Positions 24,110 through 32,993 of a stretch of 64,000 bases of DNA are shown in pieces. The stretch is from Pseudomonas sp. AL03 (GTDB taxonomy: Bacteria; Pseudomonadota; Gammaproteobacteria; Pseudomonadales; Pseudomonadaceae), in assembly GCF_029960815.1 (NCBI RefSeq), contig NZ_JASBRE010000005.1, positions 186,001-250,000 of the forward strand. The letters are read 5' to 3'. The position numbers and the translations under genes are program-made. The notes below the pieces were generated by a model. It had not been told where the DNA came from, searched no databases, and saw only the letters and a list, made by a program, of their open reading frames with translations. Position 1 is the first letter of the stretch; the number at the start of each line of letters is the position of its first letter.

Positions 24110-25837
24110 ATGAAGTTTCCAGGAAGAATTACCAGCGGCGTGCTGATGCTGATTACCAGCTGCGCGGCGCTGGCGCAAAGTGAATTGGATGTTCGGATCA
24201 AACCGTCCAACGATGAACTGAAAGCCAATATAGAGGGCTATATCGGCAGCCTCGGCGATCGTGACGAGGAAGCCTTGCTGCGCTTCAGTCGTGGCGCCGA
24301 AGAACAGGCGCGCAAGGCCGCCCAGGCCTTGGGTTATTACCAGCCGCAGATCGACACGGATGTAAAGGGTGGCAAGACGCCGCGCCTGGTGCTGACCATC
24401 GATCCCGGCGAGCCTGTCCATCTGCGCAATGTCACTGTTCGCATCGACGGCCCGGCCGCCTCCCTCAAATCCTTTCGTGTACCCAAAAGCAATGCGCTGA
24501 AAACCGGCGCAGTGCTCAACCATGGCCATTACGAAGACGCCAAGCGCCTGATTCAGAACCAGGCCTCGCGCTATGGCTTTTTCAGCGGGCACTTCAGTAG
24601 CCAGAAATTATCGGTCGACCCGCGAGCCGGCGTTGCCGACATTGAACTGATCTATAACAGCGGCCCGCGCTATTCACTGGGCAAGGTCAGTTTCGAGGGT
24701 GATACGCCGTTTGACGAAGACCTGCTGCAACGCATGGTGCCGTTCAAGGCCGGCGCGCCTTATGACTCCGAACTGATCGCCGAACTCAATCAGGCCATGC
24801 AATCGAGCGGCTATTTCGACAGTGTGCGGGTGGATGCGGCGCCGACAGCGTCGAAGAACGATGTGATCCCGGTAGACGTCAAACTCGAAACCCGCAAACC
24901 ACGGACCATGGGCCTGGGGCTGGGCTATTCCACCGACGTCGGCCCTCGGGTCAAGGCCAACTGGACCCGGCACTGGGTCAACCCTCAGGGGCACAGCTAT
25001 GGCTGGGAGACCGAAGTCTCGGCACCACGACAGAACGTCGGTGTGTTCTATGACATTCCACTGGACCCGCCGCTGACCGACAAACTGCGGTTCGCTGGCG
25101 GCTATCAGAACGAAGAAATCGCCGACAAGGACTCCCTCAGCAAACTGCTGACCGTCGGCCCGGAGTGGCACAGCAAGCTGCCCAGCGGTTGGCAGCGGGT
25201 GGTGTCGCTCAAGTGGCAGCGCGAGGAATACAGGCTCGGCGACGACTCGGGGCTCAGCACGTTGCTGATGCCTGGCGTCAGCTATTCCTACCTGAAAAGC
25301 GACAACCGCATCGACCCGCACAACGGTTATCGCCTGGAATTCGAGACCAGAGTGGCCAAGGAAGGTGTGGGCTCGGACACCAATCTGGTCTACGGCACCG
25401 CGTTGGTGAAAGGCTTGACCACGGTCTTCGACAAGCACCGCTTCCTCGGTCGGGTGCAGGTCGGCGGCAGCGCCACCAACGGCTACAAATCGGTGCCGCC
25501 GTCGTTGCGCTTCTTCGCCGGTGGCGATCAGAGCGTGCGCGGCTACGACTACCAGAGCCTGTCCCCGGAAAACTCCGAGGGTGACCGCATCGGTGGCCGC
25601 TACATGATCGCCGGCAGCGTCGAGTATCAGTACTCCGTCGCCGAAAAATGGCGGGTGGCGACTTTCATCGACCAGGGCAATTCCTTCAACACCCTCGAAC
25701 TGCCGAACCTCAAGACCGGTGTCGGTATCGGCGTGCGCTGGGTCTCGCCGGTGGGGCCGATACGCCTCGACCTGGCCCATGCGATGGACGACGACGGCGG
25801 CATTCGACTGCACTTTTCCATGGGGCCTGAGCTGTGA
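24110..25837 (+). CDS. tamA: Translocation and assembly module TamA (Omp85 family)
   Basis: 575 residues. Outer-membrane Omp85 protein that with TamB inserts certain outer-membrane proteins and moves lipids. Signal peptide to about residue 23 (MKFPGRITSGVLMLITSCAALA), then three POTRA domains (~25-265; for example YSLGKVSFEGDTPFDEDLLQ starting the last), then a 16-strand barrel with the diagnostic VRGYDYQSL loop near residue 480 and the final strand GGIRLHFSMGPEL. Start ATG 24110 begins the signal peptide. tamB overlaps its stop by four bases, the usual tamAB arrangement. Confidence 0.94.
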   Translation: MKFPGRITSGVLMLITSCAALAQSELDVRIKPSNDELKANIEGYIGSLGDRDEEALLRFSRGAEEQARKAAQALGYYQPQIDTDVKGGKTPRLVLTIDPGEPVHLRNVTVRIDGPAASLKSFRVPKSNALKTGAVLNHGHYEDAKRLIQNQASRYGFFSGHFSSQKLSVDPRAGVADIELIYNSGPRYSLGKVSFEGDTPFDEDLLQRMVPFKAGAPYDSELIAELNQAMQSSGYFDSVRVDAAPTASKNDVIPVDVKLETRKPRTMGLGLGYSTDVGPRVKANWTRHWVNPQGHSYGWETEVSAPRQNVGVFYDIPLDPPLTDKLRFAGGYQNEEIADKDSLSKLLTVGPEWHSKLPSGWQRVVSLKWQREEYRLGDDSGLSTLLMPGVSYSYLKSDNRIDPHNGYRLEFETRVAKEGVGSDTNLVYGTALVKGLTTVFDKHRFLGRVQVGGSATNGYKSVPPSLRFFAGGDQSVRGYDYQSLSPENSEGDRIGGRYMIAGSVEYQYSVAEKWRVATFIDQGNSFNTLELPNLKTGVGIGVRWVSPVGPIRLDLAHAMDDDGGIRLHFSMGPEL

Positions 25838-28800
25838 ATCGTGGTTTGAAAATAACGCTGTCGGCGATTTTGGCGCTGTTGATGCTGGCCATCCTGGCGC
25901 TGGCCACGGTGCTGGGAACTGCAGCGGGCAGCCGATGGGCGCTGGGGTTTGTGCCGGGTTTGACCGTGGACAATTTCCAGGGTCGCCTGGGCGGACAGTG
26001 GAGTGCCGACCATTTGGTGTGGCAGCAGGACAGCAGCCGGGTTGAGCTGAACAAGGCGATTTTCGCCTGGTCGCCGTTGTGCCTGACGCGTATGACCCTG
26101 TGTATCTCGCAATTGAAAGCCGATCAGGTCAGCCTGCAATTCCCGCCCGGTACGGAAGAAGAAGGCAGCGGGCCGATCAGTCTCCCGGATCTGAAGTTGC
26201 CCTTGGCCATCGAGCTGGGCGATGTCCAGGTCGGCAGCCTGCTGTTCAACGGCAGCGAAGAACTCAAGGGTTTGCAACTGGCGGCGCACTGGACGGCCAA
26301 AGGCTTGCAGATCGACTCTGTTCATTTGCAAAGGGATGAGCTGAGCCTGAATCTTTCAGGCCTGCTGCAACCCAGCGGCAACTGGCCGCTGACCGCCGAA
26401 GGCAAACTGACCTTGCCAGCCCCCGGCACCGAGCCTTGGACGCTGGCCCTGAAGGTCGACGGCGATCTGCTGAAAACCCTCAACCTGAAAGCCGACAGCA
26501 GCGGTTACCTCAACGGGCAATTGACCGGCGAACTGCAACCGCTGGTGGACAACCTGCCGGCCAAGGTGCGGATCACCGCTGACGGCTTCAAGCCCAGTGC
26601 CGATCTGCCGGACACCCTGCAACTCAATCAACTGGAACTGACCGGCGACGGCGACCTGAAAAACGGTTACCAGTTGCTTGGCCAAGCCACGTTGCCCGCA
26701 GAACTGGGCCCGGTTGCGCTGTTGTTGCAAGGCAAGGTCGACGCCAACGGCGCTCAGATCGCCGGGTTGGACCTCACGGCCAACGACAAGCGAAGCCTCA
26801 AACTCACAGGGCTTTTGGACTGGAGCAAAGGCCTGAGTGCCGAAGCGAAAATCGACTGGCAGGATTTTCCGTGGCATCGCCTCTATCCGCTGATCGACGA
26901 GCCAGAAGTGGCGTTGCGCAGCTTCAACGGTGAAGTTTCCTACACCGACGGCAAGTACCTCGGCAGCTTCAAAGCCGCACTCGACGGCCCGGCCGGAGCG
27001 TTCAGCCTGACCAGCCCGTTCAGCGGCGACCTGACGAAAATCTATCTCCAACACATTCAACTCGAAGCAGGGCAAGGCAAGGCCGAAGGGCACCTGAACC
27101 TGCAATTCGCCGAGGGCATTGCCTGGGACACCGCGCTGGACCTGTCGGCGATCAACCCGGCGTACTGGGTCGCGGAGTTGCCGGGCACGCTGGCCGGACC
27201 GTTGCGCAGCAAAGGCGAGATGAAGAATGAAAAACTCAGCCTCACCGCCGACCTCGATCTCAAAGGCAAATTGCGCGGCCAACCGGCCGTTCTGCAAGCA
27301 AAAGCCGATGGCGGCGGCGAGCAATGGAACCTCAGCGCGCTACAGATTCGTCTGGGCGACAACAGCATCAATGGCAAAGGCAGCCTGCAACAGAAACTCG
27401 CCGGCCAGATCGATATCAAGCTGCCGCGCCTGGCCCAGCTTTGGCCGCAACTGCGCGGTCAACTCAATGGTCGCGTCGATGTCGCCGGGACGCTCAAGGC
27501 GCCGCAAGGCAAGCTCGGGCTGCAAGGCACGCAACTGGCGTTCGAAGACAATCGCCTGCAAAGCCTGAACCTGGAGGCAACCCTCGACAGTGCGCAGCGC
27601 GCGAAAATCGATCTCAAGGGCAGTGGCATTCAGGCCGGTGAGACGTCACTGGGGACGCTGACTGCCAGCGGCCAGGGCGATATCAAAAACCAGAAACTCG
27701 CCCTCGATCTGCAAGGACCGAAGCTGAAACTGGCCCTCGGTCTCGATGGCAATCTGGATAAAGGCAATTGGCGTGGGCGGCTGGCCAGCGGTGACATCCA
27801 GGCCGGCGGTCAGGACTGGAAGCTGCAAGGTCCGGCGAAGCTTGCGCGGCTGGCGGACGGCAAGGTCAATTTAGGCGCCCACTGCTGGACGTCCGGCCCG
27901 GCCAGCCTGTGCGGTGAGGATCAGCGCCTGATGCCTGAGCCGAAGCTGCGTTATCACCTCAAACAGTTCCCGATCGACAGCCTCGCGCAATGGTTGCCGA
28001 AAGATTTCGCCTGGAAGGGCCGGCTCAACGCCGACCTGCAACTGGACCTGCCGGCCAGCGGCCCGAACGGCCAGATCAGCGTCGATGCCAGCGGCGGCAC
28101 GTTGCGCATAAAGGAGAAAGACCAGTGGCTGGACTTCCCGTACCAGACCCTGAAACTCAACAGCAAACTCACCCCCAAGCGCATCGACACTGACCTCAAC
28201 TTTGTCGGCGGCAAGCTCGGTGAGCTCATGCTCCAGGTGCAGATCAATCCGTTGCCGAAGGACAAACCACTGACCGGCTCGTTCCGCTTGAGTGGTCTGG
28301 ACCTGTCCGTGGCGCGGCCGTTCGTGCCGATGGTCGAGAAACTGACCGGTCGTTTGAATGGCAGCGGCACGCTCGCAGGTACGCTGCTGGCGCCGCAGGT
28401 CAACGGCAACCTGGTACTCAGCGACGGCGAGATTTCCGGGCCTGAACTGCCGATGGATATCGAAGCGCTGCAACTTAAAGCCGTGATTGCCGGCGAAACC
28501 GTGCAATTGAACGGCGGCTGGAAAAGCGGCAAGACAGGGCAGGGCACCTTGAGCGGCAACATCGCCTGGGGTCAGGCACTGGTGGTGGATCTGGCGCTCA
28601 AAGGCACGCAATTGCCCGTTACTGTCGAGCCGTACGCCAAGCTGGAAATGGCGCCGGACCTGAAGATCTCGATGAAGGACGACAAACTGGCGATCGCCGG
28701 CAAGGTGCTGGTGCCAAAAGGCGAGATCACCGTGCGTGAGCTGCCGCCCTCGACGGTCAAGGTGTCCGATGACACGGTGATCGTCGGCCAGCAGACCGAA

Positions 28801-29508
28801 GCGGGCAAACCGCCGATGGCCATGGCCATGGACATCGATGTGGTGGTTGGGCAGGACAAGCTCAGCTTTGCCGGGTTTGGCCTGACTGCCAACCTGCAAG
28901 GTCACGTGCACATCGGCGATAACATGGACACCCGCGGCGAACTCTGGCTCAACGATGGGCGATACCGTGCCTACGGTCAGCGATTGACGGTGCGCCGTGC
29001 GCGGCTGCTGTTTGCAGGTCCCATCGATCAGCCGTATCTGGACATCGAAGCGATTCGCCAGACCGACGACGTGATCGCCGGCATTCGCCTGAGCGGCAGC
29101 GCCGAGCAACCGACGACACAAATCTTCTCGGAGCCGGCCATGAGCCAGGAGCAGGCGTTGTCCTATCTGGTGTTGGGGCGCCCGTTGAGCACCAGCGGTG
29201 AGGACAACAATATGCTCGCTCAAGCCGCGCTGGGGTTGGGGTTGATGGGCAGCTCGGGGGTGACCAGCGGCTTGGCCAAGGACTTGGGTATTCAAGACTT
29301 CCAGCTCGACACTCAGGGCAGTGGCAACGCAACCAGCGTAGTGGCCAGCGGCAATATCTCCGAGAAACTCAGCTTGCGTTATGGCGTGGGCGTGTTCGAA
29401 CCGGCCAACACCATCGCCTTGCGTTACAAGCTGAGCAAGAAGGTCTACCTCGAAGCCGCCGGCGGCGTGGCCAGTTCGCTGGACATCTTCTACAAGCGGG
29501 ATTTCTAA
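25834..29508 (+). CDS. tamB: Translocation and assembly module TamB (DUF490)
   Basis: 1224 residues, GTG start overlapping tamA stop. A single N-terminal membrane anchor (ITLSAILALLMLAILALATVLG) followed by a very long periplasmic beta-rich groove of repeating hydrophobic/polar strands, as in AsmA/TamB lipid-transfer bridges, and a C-terminal DUF490 region (residues ~890-1224) with RVPKGEITV-like strands, MDTRGELWLNDGRYRAYGQR and the end YLEAAGGVASSLDIFYKRDF. Terminal aromatic Phe fits interaction with TamA. Length is within the family range. Confidence 0.94.
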   Translation: MNRGLKITLSAILALLMLAILALATVLGTAAGSRWALGFVPGLTVDNFQGRLGGQWSADHLVWQQDSSRVELNKAIFAWSPLCLTRMTLCISQLKADQVSLQFPPGTEEEGSGPISLPDLKLPLAIELGDVQVGSLLFNGSEELKGLQLAAHWTAKGLQIDSVHLQRDELSLNLSGLLQPSGNWPLTAEGKLTLPAPGTEPWTLALKVDGDLLKTLNLKADSSGYLNGQLTGELQPLVDNLPAKVRITADGFKPSADLPDTLQLNQLELTGDGDLKNGYQLLGQATLPAELGPVALLLQGKVDANGAQIAGLDLTANDKRSLKLTGLLDWSKGLSAEAKIDWQDFPWHRLYPLIDEPEVALRSFNGEVSYTDGKYLGSFKAALDGPAGAFSLTSPFSGDLTKIYLQHIQLEAGQGKAEGHLNLQFAEGIAWDTALDLSAINPAYWVAELPGTLAGPLRSKGEMKNEKLSLTADLDLKGKLRGQPAVLQAKADGGGEQWNLSALQIRLGDNSINGKGSLQQKLAGQIDIKLPRLAQLWPQLRGQLNGRVDVAGTLKAPQGKLGLQGTQLAFEDNRLQSLNLEATLDSAQRAKIDLKGSGIQAGETSLGTLTASGQGDIKNQKLALDLQGPKLKLALGLDGNLDKGNWRGRLASGDIQAGGQDWKLQGPAKLARLADGKVNLGAHCWTSGPASLCGEDQRLMPEPKLRYHLKQFPIDSLAQWLPKDFAWKGRLNADLQLDLPASGPNGQISVDASGGTLRIKEKDQWLDFPYQTLKLNSKLTPKRIDTDLNFVGGKLGELMLQVQINPLPKDKPLTGSFRLSGLDLSVARPFVPMVEKLTGRLNGSGTLAGTLLAPQVNGNLVLSDGEISGPELPMDIEALQLKAVIAGETVQLNGGWKSGKTGQGTLSGNIAWGQALVVDLALKGTQLPVTVEPYAKLEMAPDLKISMKDDKLAIAGKVLVPKGEITVRELPPSTVKVSDDTVIVGQQTEAGKPPMAMAMDIDVVVGQDKLSFAGFGLTANLQGHVHIGDNMDTRGELWLNDGRYRAYGQRLTVRRARLLFAGPIDQPYLDIEAIRQTDDVIAGIRLSGSAEQPTTQIFSEPAMSQEQALSYLVLGRPLSTSGEDNNMLAQAALGLGLMGSSGVTSGLAKDLGIQDFQLDTQGSGNATSVVASGNISEKLSLRYGVGVFEPANTIALRYKLSKKVYLEAAGGVASSLDIFYKRDF

Positions 29509-29526
29509 CCCCACCTTTCTTCGCCT

Positions 29527-29637
29527 GATCGTTCCCACGCTCCGCGTGGGAATGCCTCACTGGACGCTCCGCGTCCGCTTCCGAATGTGACGCTGAGCGT
29601 CACGGGCTGCATTACCACGCAGAGCGTGGGAACGATC
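29527..29637. repeat. REP-like composite palindrome (GATCGTTCCCACGCTCCGCG family)
   Basis: Near-identical in layout to 1944-2053: outer inverted units GATCGTTCCCACGCTCCGCG / GCGTGGGAACGATC and inner GACGCTCCGCGTC and GTGACGCTGAGCGTCAC hairpins. Lies after tamB. Confidence 0.88.
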
Positions 29638-29685
29638 AGTCGTGAGCCATTTATCAGCTAAATACAAAGCATCCTAACTATTGCG

Positions 29686-29740
29686 TTGACATTCGCTGCC
29701 TAGGCAGTAACATCTCGTCATACATTCTCTGCCTAGGCAG
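29686..29740 (+). promoter_or_regulatory. Promoter with two CTGCCTAGGCAG operators (efflux regulator)
   Basis: TTGACA at 29686-29691 and TAACAT at 29708-29713 (16-base spacing) form a plausible promoter. A perfect 12-base palindrome CTGCCTAGGCAG lies in the spacer (29696-29707) and an identical copy at 29729-29740, 33 bases on, just ahead of the marR start at 29756. Identical paired operators spaced three helical turns apart fit an autorepressing MarR protein. Confidence 0.75.
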
Positions 29741-29755
29741 CTAATTGGTGGTCAG

Positions 29756-30229
29756 ATGAAACATTTCACCTCATACGATTTCCATAATTGTCATCTCGGC
29801 CTTTTGCTCGGGCGCGCTGCGCTGCTCAAGGACCGGATCATCGACGCGCACATGGAACCCCACGGCATCACCGCCGCGCAGTTCAAAGTGCTGATCATCA
29901 TGGCCCAGTTCGGCGTCGATACCCCGGCCGAGCTGTGCCGTCACCTGTCGCTGGACAGCGGTTCGATGACCCGCATGCTCGATCGTCTGGAACAAAAAGG
30001 ATTCCTCGCCCGCCAACGCTCCGAGGCGGACCGCCGTCAGGTTCAGTTGGTACTGACCGAGCAAGGCCAGCAGTTGACTGACCGCCTGCCGGAGATCGGC
30101 GCCGACGCCATGAATGAGCTGGCAGGCGCGATCACCCCTGAAGAATTGAAAACCCTGGAACTGATCCTGACGAAAATTTTGGTGGCAGCCGGTGACTCGA
30201 TCACCCTGCTGCGGGTAGGTAAAAAATGA
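29756..30229 (+). CDS. MarR-family repressor of the efflux operon
   Basis: 157 residues. Winged-helix regulator: ITAAQFKVLIIMAQFGVDTP, recognition helix SLDSGSMTRMLDRLEQKGFL and wing RQRSEADRRQVQLVLTEQG, all canonical. Heads a four-gene operon with OMF, membrane-fusion and MFS genes; the OMF start overlaps its stop by four bases. The likely inducer is a small aromatic drug-like compound, as for EmrR; this is inference from family. Probable operators are the two palindromes directly upstream. Confidence 0.92.
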   Translation: MKHFTSYDFHNCHLGLLLGRAALLKDRIIDAHMEPHGITAAQFKVLIIMAQFGVDTPAELCRHLSLDSGSMTRMLDRLEQKGFLARQRSEADRRQVQLVLTEQGQQLTDRLPEIGADAMNELAGAITPEELKTLELILTKILVAAGDSITLLRVGKK

Positions 30230-31695
30230 GCAGCAAAACCCTGCGTACCGGACTGAGCCTGGTCCTGTTGGCCATGAGCCTCGCCGGTTGCGCCAGTTAC
30301 AGCGGCCTGACCACCGAAGGCGTCAGCCTCGATGCGAAAAACCTCAAGGCCGGGCAATCGCTCAACGGCGTGACCCTCTCACCCGCGGCCTGGCCGAAAA
30401 TTGACTGGTGGAAAAGCCTCGGCGACCCACAGCTCGACGGCTTGATCCGCGAAGCCCTGCATGACAGCCCCGACATGCAAATCGCCGATGCTCGCGCCCA
30501 CCAAGCGAGTGCCGCCGCCTATGCAGCGGATGCCGCGCGGATGCCGACCCTCGATGCCAGCGCTGGCGTCAGCCGTTCGCGTCTGGCCCGGGATGAGGAC
30601 CCGAGCGGGCAGGGCGGGACTTATTCCACCGTGCGCAACATCAGCGCCAGTTTCAATTACAACTTCGACCTCTGGGGCGGTCAGCGCGACGCCTGGGAAG
30701 CCGCACTGGGCCAGGCCCGTGCTGCCGAAGTCGATCAACAAGCCGCTCAGCTGACCTTGTCCGCCGACGTGGCTCGCGCCTACAGCGACCTGGGTCAGGC
30801 GCACATCGTCTATGACCTTGCCAATGAAGACCTCAAGCGCACCCGGCAAATGCTCGATCTGAGCCAGCGTCGCCTGAGCTCCGGCATCGACAGTCAATAC
30901 CAGTTCCAGCAGACCGAAAGCCTGGAAGCCAGCTCTGAAGCGAGTCTGATCGACGCCGAGAAACGCCTGCAAAGCGCAAAAATCGCTTTGGCCGTGCTGC
31001 TCGGTAAAGGCCCGGATCGCGGCAATGAAATCGCCCGGCCGAAAATCCTTCAGGCCAGCGCCGTCGCGTTGCCCTCGGTGCTGCCAGCCGAGTTGCTGGG
31101 TCGTCGTCCAGACCTGGTGGCCGCACGCTGGCGGGTCGAGGCGGCGAGCAAGAACATTGACGCCGGTAAAACCCAGTTCTACCCCAACCTCAACCTGAGC
31201 GCTGCGGCCGGTGCCGAGTCGTTGCTGGGCGATGCAATGTTCGGTTCGGCCAGTCGCTTCTTCAACATTGCGCCGACGATCTCGTTGCCGATCTTCGACG
31301 GTGGCCGCCTGCGTGCCGACCTCGATTCCCGCGACGCCGATTACGACCTCGCCGTGGCGCAGTACAACAAAAGCCTGGTGAAAGCGCTGGGTGATGTCAG
31401 CGACACCATCAACCAGTTGCGCGATATCGGCCGGCAGCTCGGCGCTCAGCAGCACGCCACCGACATTGCCCAGGATTCTTACAACACCGTGGTCCAGCGC
31501 TACGGTTCCGGCATCGGAAATTACCTGGACGTGCTCAGCATCGAGCAGCAATTGCTCCAGGCCCAGCGTCAACTGGCCAACCTGAATGCCGAGCAGATCG
31601 ACCTGTCGATCCAACTGATGCAGGCGCTGGGCGGTGGCTTCCAGGGCGAAACCCTGGCCGCCGACAAAGTAACCCCAGCAACGCAGACCCACTAA
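30226..31695 (+). CDS. Outer-membrane efflux lipoprotein (NodT/OprM family)
   Basis: 489 residues. Lipoprotein signal MSSKTLRTGL-SLVLLAMSLAGC with lipobox LAGC (Cys 22). Two OEP repeats with the coiled-coil tunnel segments: DWWKSLGDPQLDGLIREAL, NYNFDLWGGQRDAWEAALGQ, and later RRPDLVAARWRVEAASKNID and SYNTVVQRYGSGIGNYLDVL. Forms the trimeric outer-membrane duct of a three-part pump with the next two gene products. Operon position second, coupled to marR. Confidence 0.93.
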   Translation: MSSKTLRTGLSLVLLAMSLAGCASYSGLTTEGVSLDAKNLKAGQSLNGVTLSPAAWPKIDWWKSLGDPQLDGLIREALHDSPDMQIADARAHQASAAAYAADAARMPTLDASAGVSRSRLARDEDPSGQGGTYSTVRNISASFNYNFDLWGGQRDAWEAALGQARAAEVDQQAAQLTLSADVARAYSDLGQAHIVYDLANEDLKRTRQMLDLSQRRLSSGIDSQYQFQQTESLEASSEASLIDAEKRLQSAKIALAVLLGKGPDRGNEIARPKILQASAVALPSVLPAELLGRRPDLVAARWRVEAASKNIDAGKTQFYPNLNLSAAAGAESLLGDAMFGSASRFFNIAPTISLPIFDGGRLRADLDSRDADYDLAVAQYNKSLVKALGDVSDTINQLRDIGRQLGAQQHATDIAQDSYNTVVQRYGSGIGNYLDVLSIEQQLLQAQRQLANLNAEQIDLSIQLMQALGGGFQGETLAADKVTPATQTH

Positions 31696-31710
31696 TTCAA
31701 GGTATTTGTC

Positions 31711-32928
31711 ATGGCCACTGCCGATACACCTCCTGCTCCAACTAATGAAGCGTCAGACAACGCTCATGACACGAGCAATTCGCGCAAACGCAAACTCATG
31801 CTGGTGGTGTTGGCGATCGTGGTGATCCTCGCCGGTGTCGGCGTCTGGGGTTATCACGAATTCTACGGGCGCTGGAACGAAAGCACCGACGACGCCTATG
31901 TGAACGGCAACGTAGTGGAAATTACCCCGCTGGTCACCGGCACCGTGGTCAGCATCGGTGCCGACGATGGCGACCTGGTTCACGAAGGTCAGGTGCTGAT
32001 CAACTTCGACCCGAACGACGCCGAAGTCGGTCTGCAAAGTGCCCAGGCCAATCTGGCCCGCACCGTGCGTCAGGTTCGCGGCTTGTACAGCAACGTCGAC
32101 GGCATGAAAGCCCAGGTCAACGCCCAGCAGGCTGAAGTGCAAAAAGCTCAGGACAACTTCAATCGGCGGAAAAACCTCGCCGCTGGCGGGGCGATTTCCC
32201 AGGAAGAACTGTCCCACGCTCGCGACGACCTGACCTCGGCGCAAAACGCCCTGGCCAACGCCAGACAACAACTGAAAACCACCAGTGCGCTGGTCGATGA
32301 CACCGTTGTGTCGTCGCACCCGGACGTGATGTCTGCCGCCGCGCAATTGCGTCAGGCCTACTTGAACAACTCCCGCAGCACCTTGATCGCGCCGGTCACC
32401 GGTTACGTCGCCAAACGCTCCGTACAACTGGGCCAACGCGTGCAGCCGGGCACCGCGCTGATGGCGGTCATTCCGCTGGATCAGCTGTGGATCGACGCCA
32501 ACTTCAAGGAAACCCAACTGCGTGACATGCGCATCGGTCAACCGGTGGACATCGAAGCCGACCTGTACGGCAGCGACGTGAAGTTCAGCGGCACCATCGA
32601 CAGCCTCGGCGCCGGTACTGGCAGCGCGTTTGCCTTGCTGCCCGCGCAGAACGCCACCGGTAACTGGATCAAGATCGTCCAGCGTGTGCCAGTGCGGATT
32701 CACATCAACGCCGAAGAACTGGCCAAGCACCCGTTGCGCGTCGGCCTGTCGACTCAGGTCGATGTGAACCTGCGTGACCAGAGCGGTCCGGTGCTGGCGC
32801 AACAGCCGCCGCAAAAGGCCTCGTTCAGCACCAACGTTTACGACCATCAGTTGGCCGAGGCCGACGCGATGATCACTCAATTGATCCACGACAACAGCGC
32901 CGCGGTCAGCAAAACCGTTCAACGCTGA
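31711..32928 (+). CDS. Membrane-fusion protein, EmrA/HlyD type
   Basis: 405 residues. One N-terminal membrane span (RKLMLVVLAIVVILAGVGVWGY, about 27-48), then a barrel-sandwich lipoyl domain split by a helical hairpin: ESTDDAYVNGNVVEITPLVTG at the start and STLIAPVTGYVAKRSVQLGQ at the end, with the long hairpin ~100-220. Connects the MFS pump to the outer-membrane duct. Fifteen bases after the OMF stop. Confidence 0.93.
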   Translation: MATADTPPAPTNEASDNAHDTSNSRKRKLMLVVLAIVVILAGVGVWGYHEFYGRWNESTDDAYVNGNVVEITPLVTGTVVSIGADDGDLVHEGQVLINFDPNDAEVGLQSAQANLARTVRQVRGLYSNVDGMKAQVNAQQAEVQKAQDNFNRRKNLAAGGAISQEELSHARDDLTSAQNALANARQQLKTTSALVDDTVVSSHPDVMSAAAQLRQAYLNNSRSTLIAPVTGYVAKRSVQLGQRVQPGTALMAVIPLDQLWIDANFKETQLRDMRIGQPVDIEADLYGSDVKFSGTIDSLGAGTGSAFALLPAQNATGNWIKIVQRVPVRIHINAEELAKHPLRVGLSTQVDVNLRDQSGPVLAQQPPQKASFSTNVYDHQLAEADAMITQLIHDNSAAVSKTVQR

Positions 32929-32943
32929 TTCGCCAATCCCTCA

Positions 32944-32967
32944 GCGGCGCCCGTTAAAAGGCGCCGC
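32944..32967 (+). other. Intercistronic hairpin between pump genes
   Basis: Perfect stem GCGGCGCC / GGCGCCGC with an 8-base loop, 16 bases after the fusion-protein stop and 27 before the MFS start. No T run, so probably a transcript-stability or attenuating hairpin rather than a terminator. Confidence 0.6.
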
Positions 32968-32993
32968 GCCAGCCCAGTTTTAAAGGATTTGCG

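Noticed and set aside
27871..29538. 555-codon minus-strand frame opposite the 3' part of tamB
   Set aside because: Antisense shadow of a continuous 1224-codon tamB gene.
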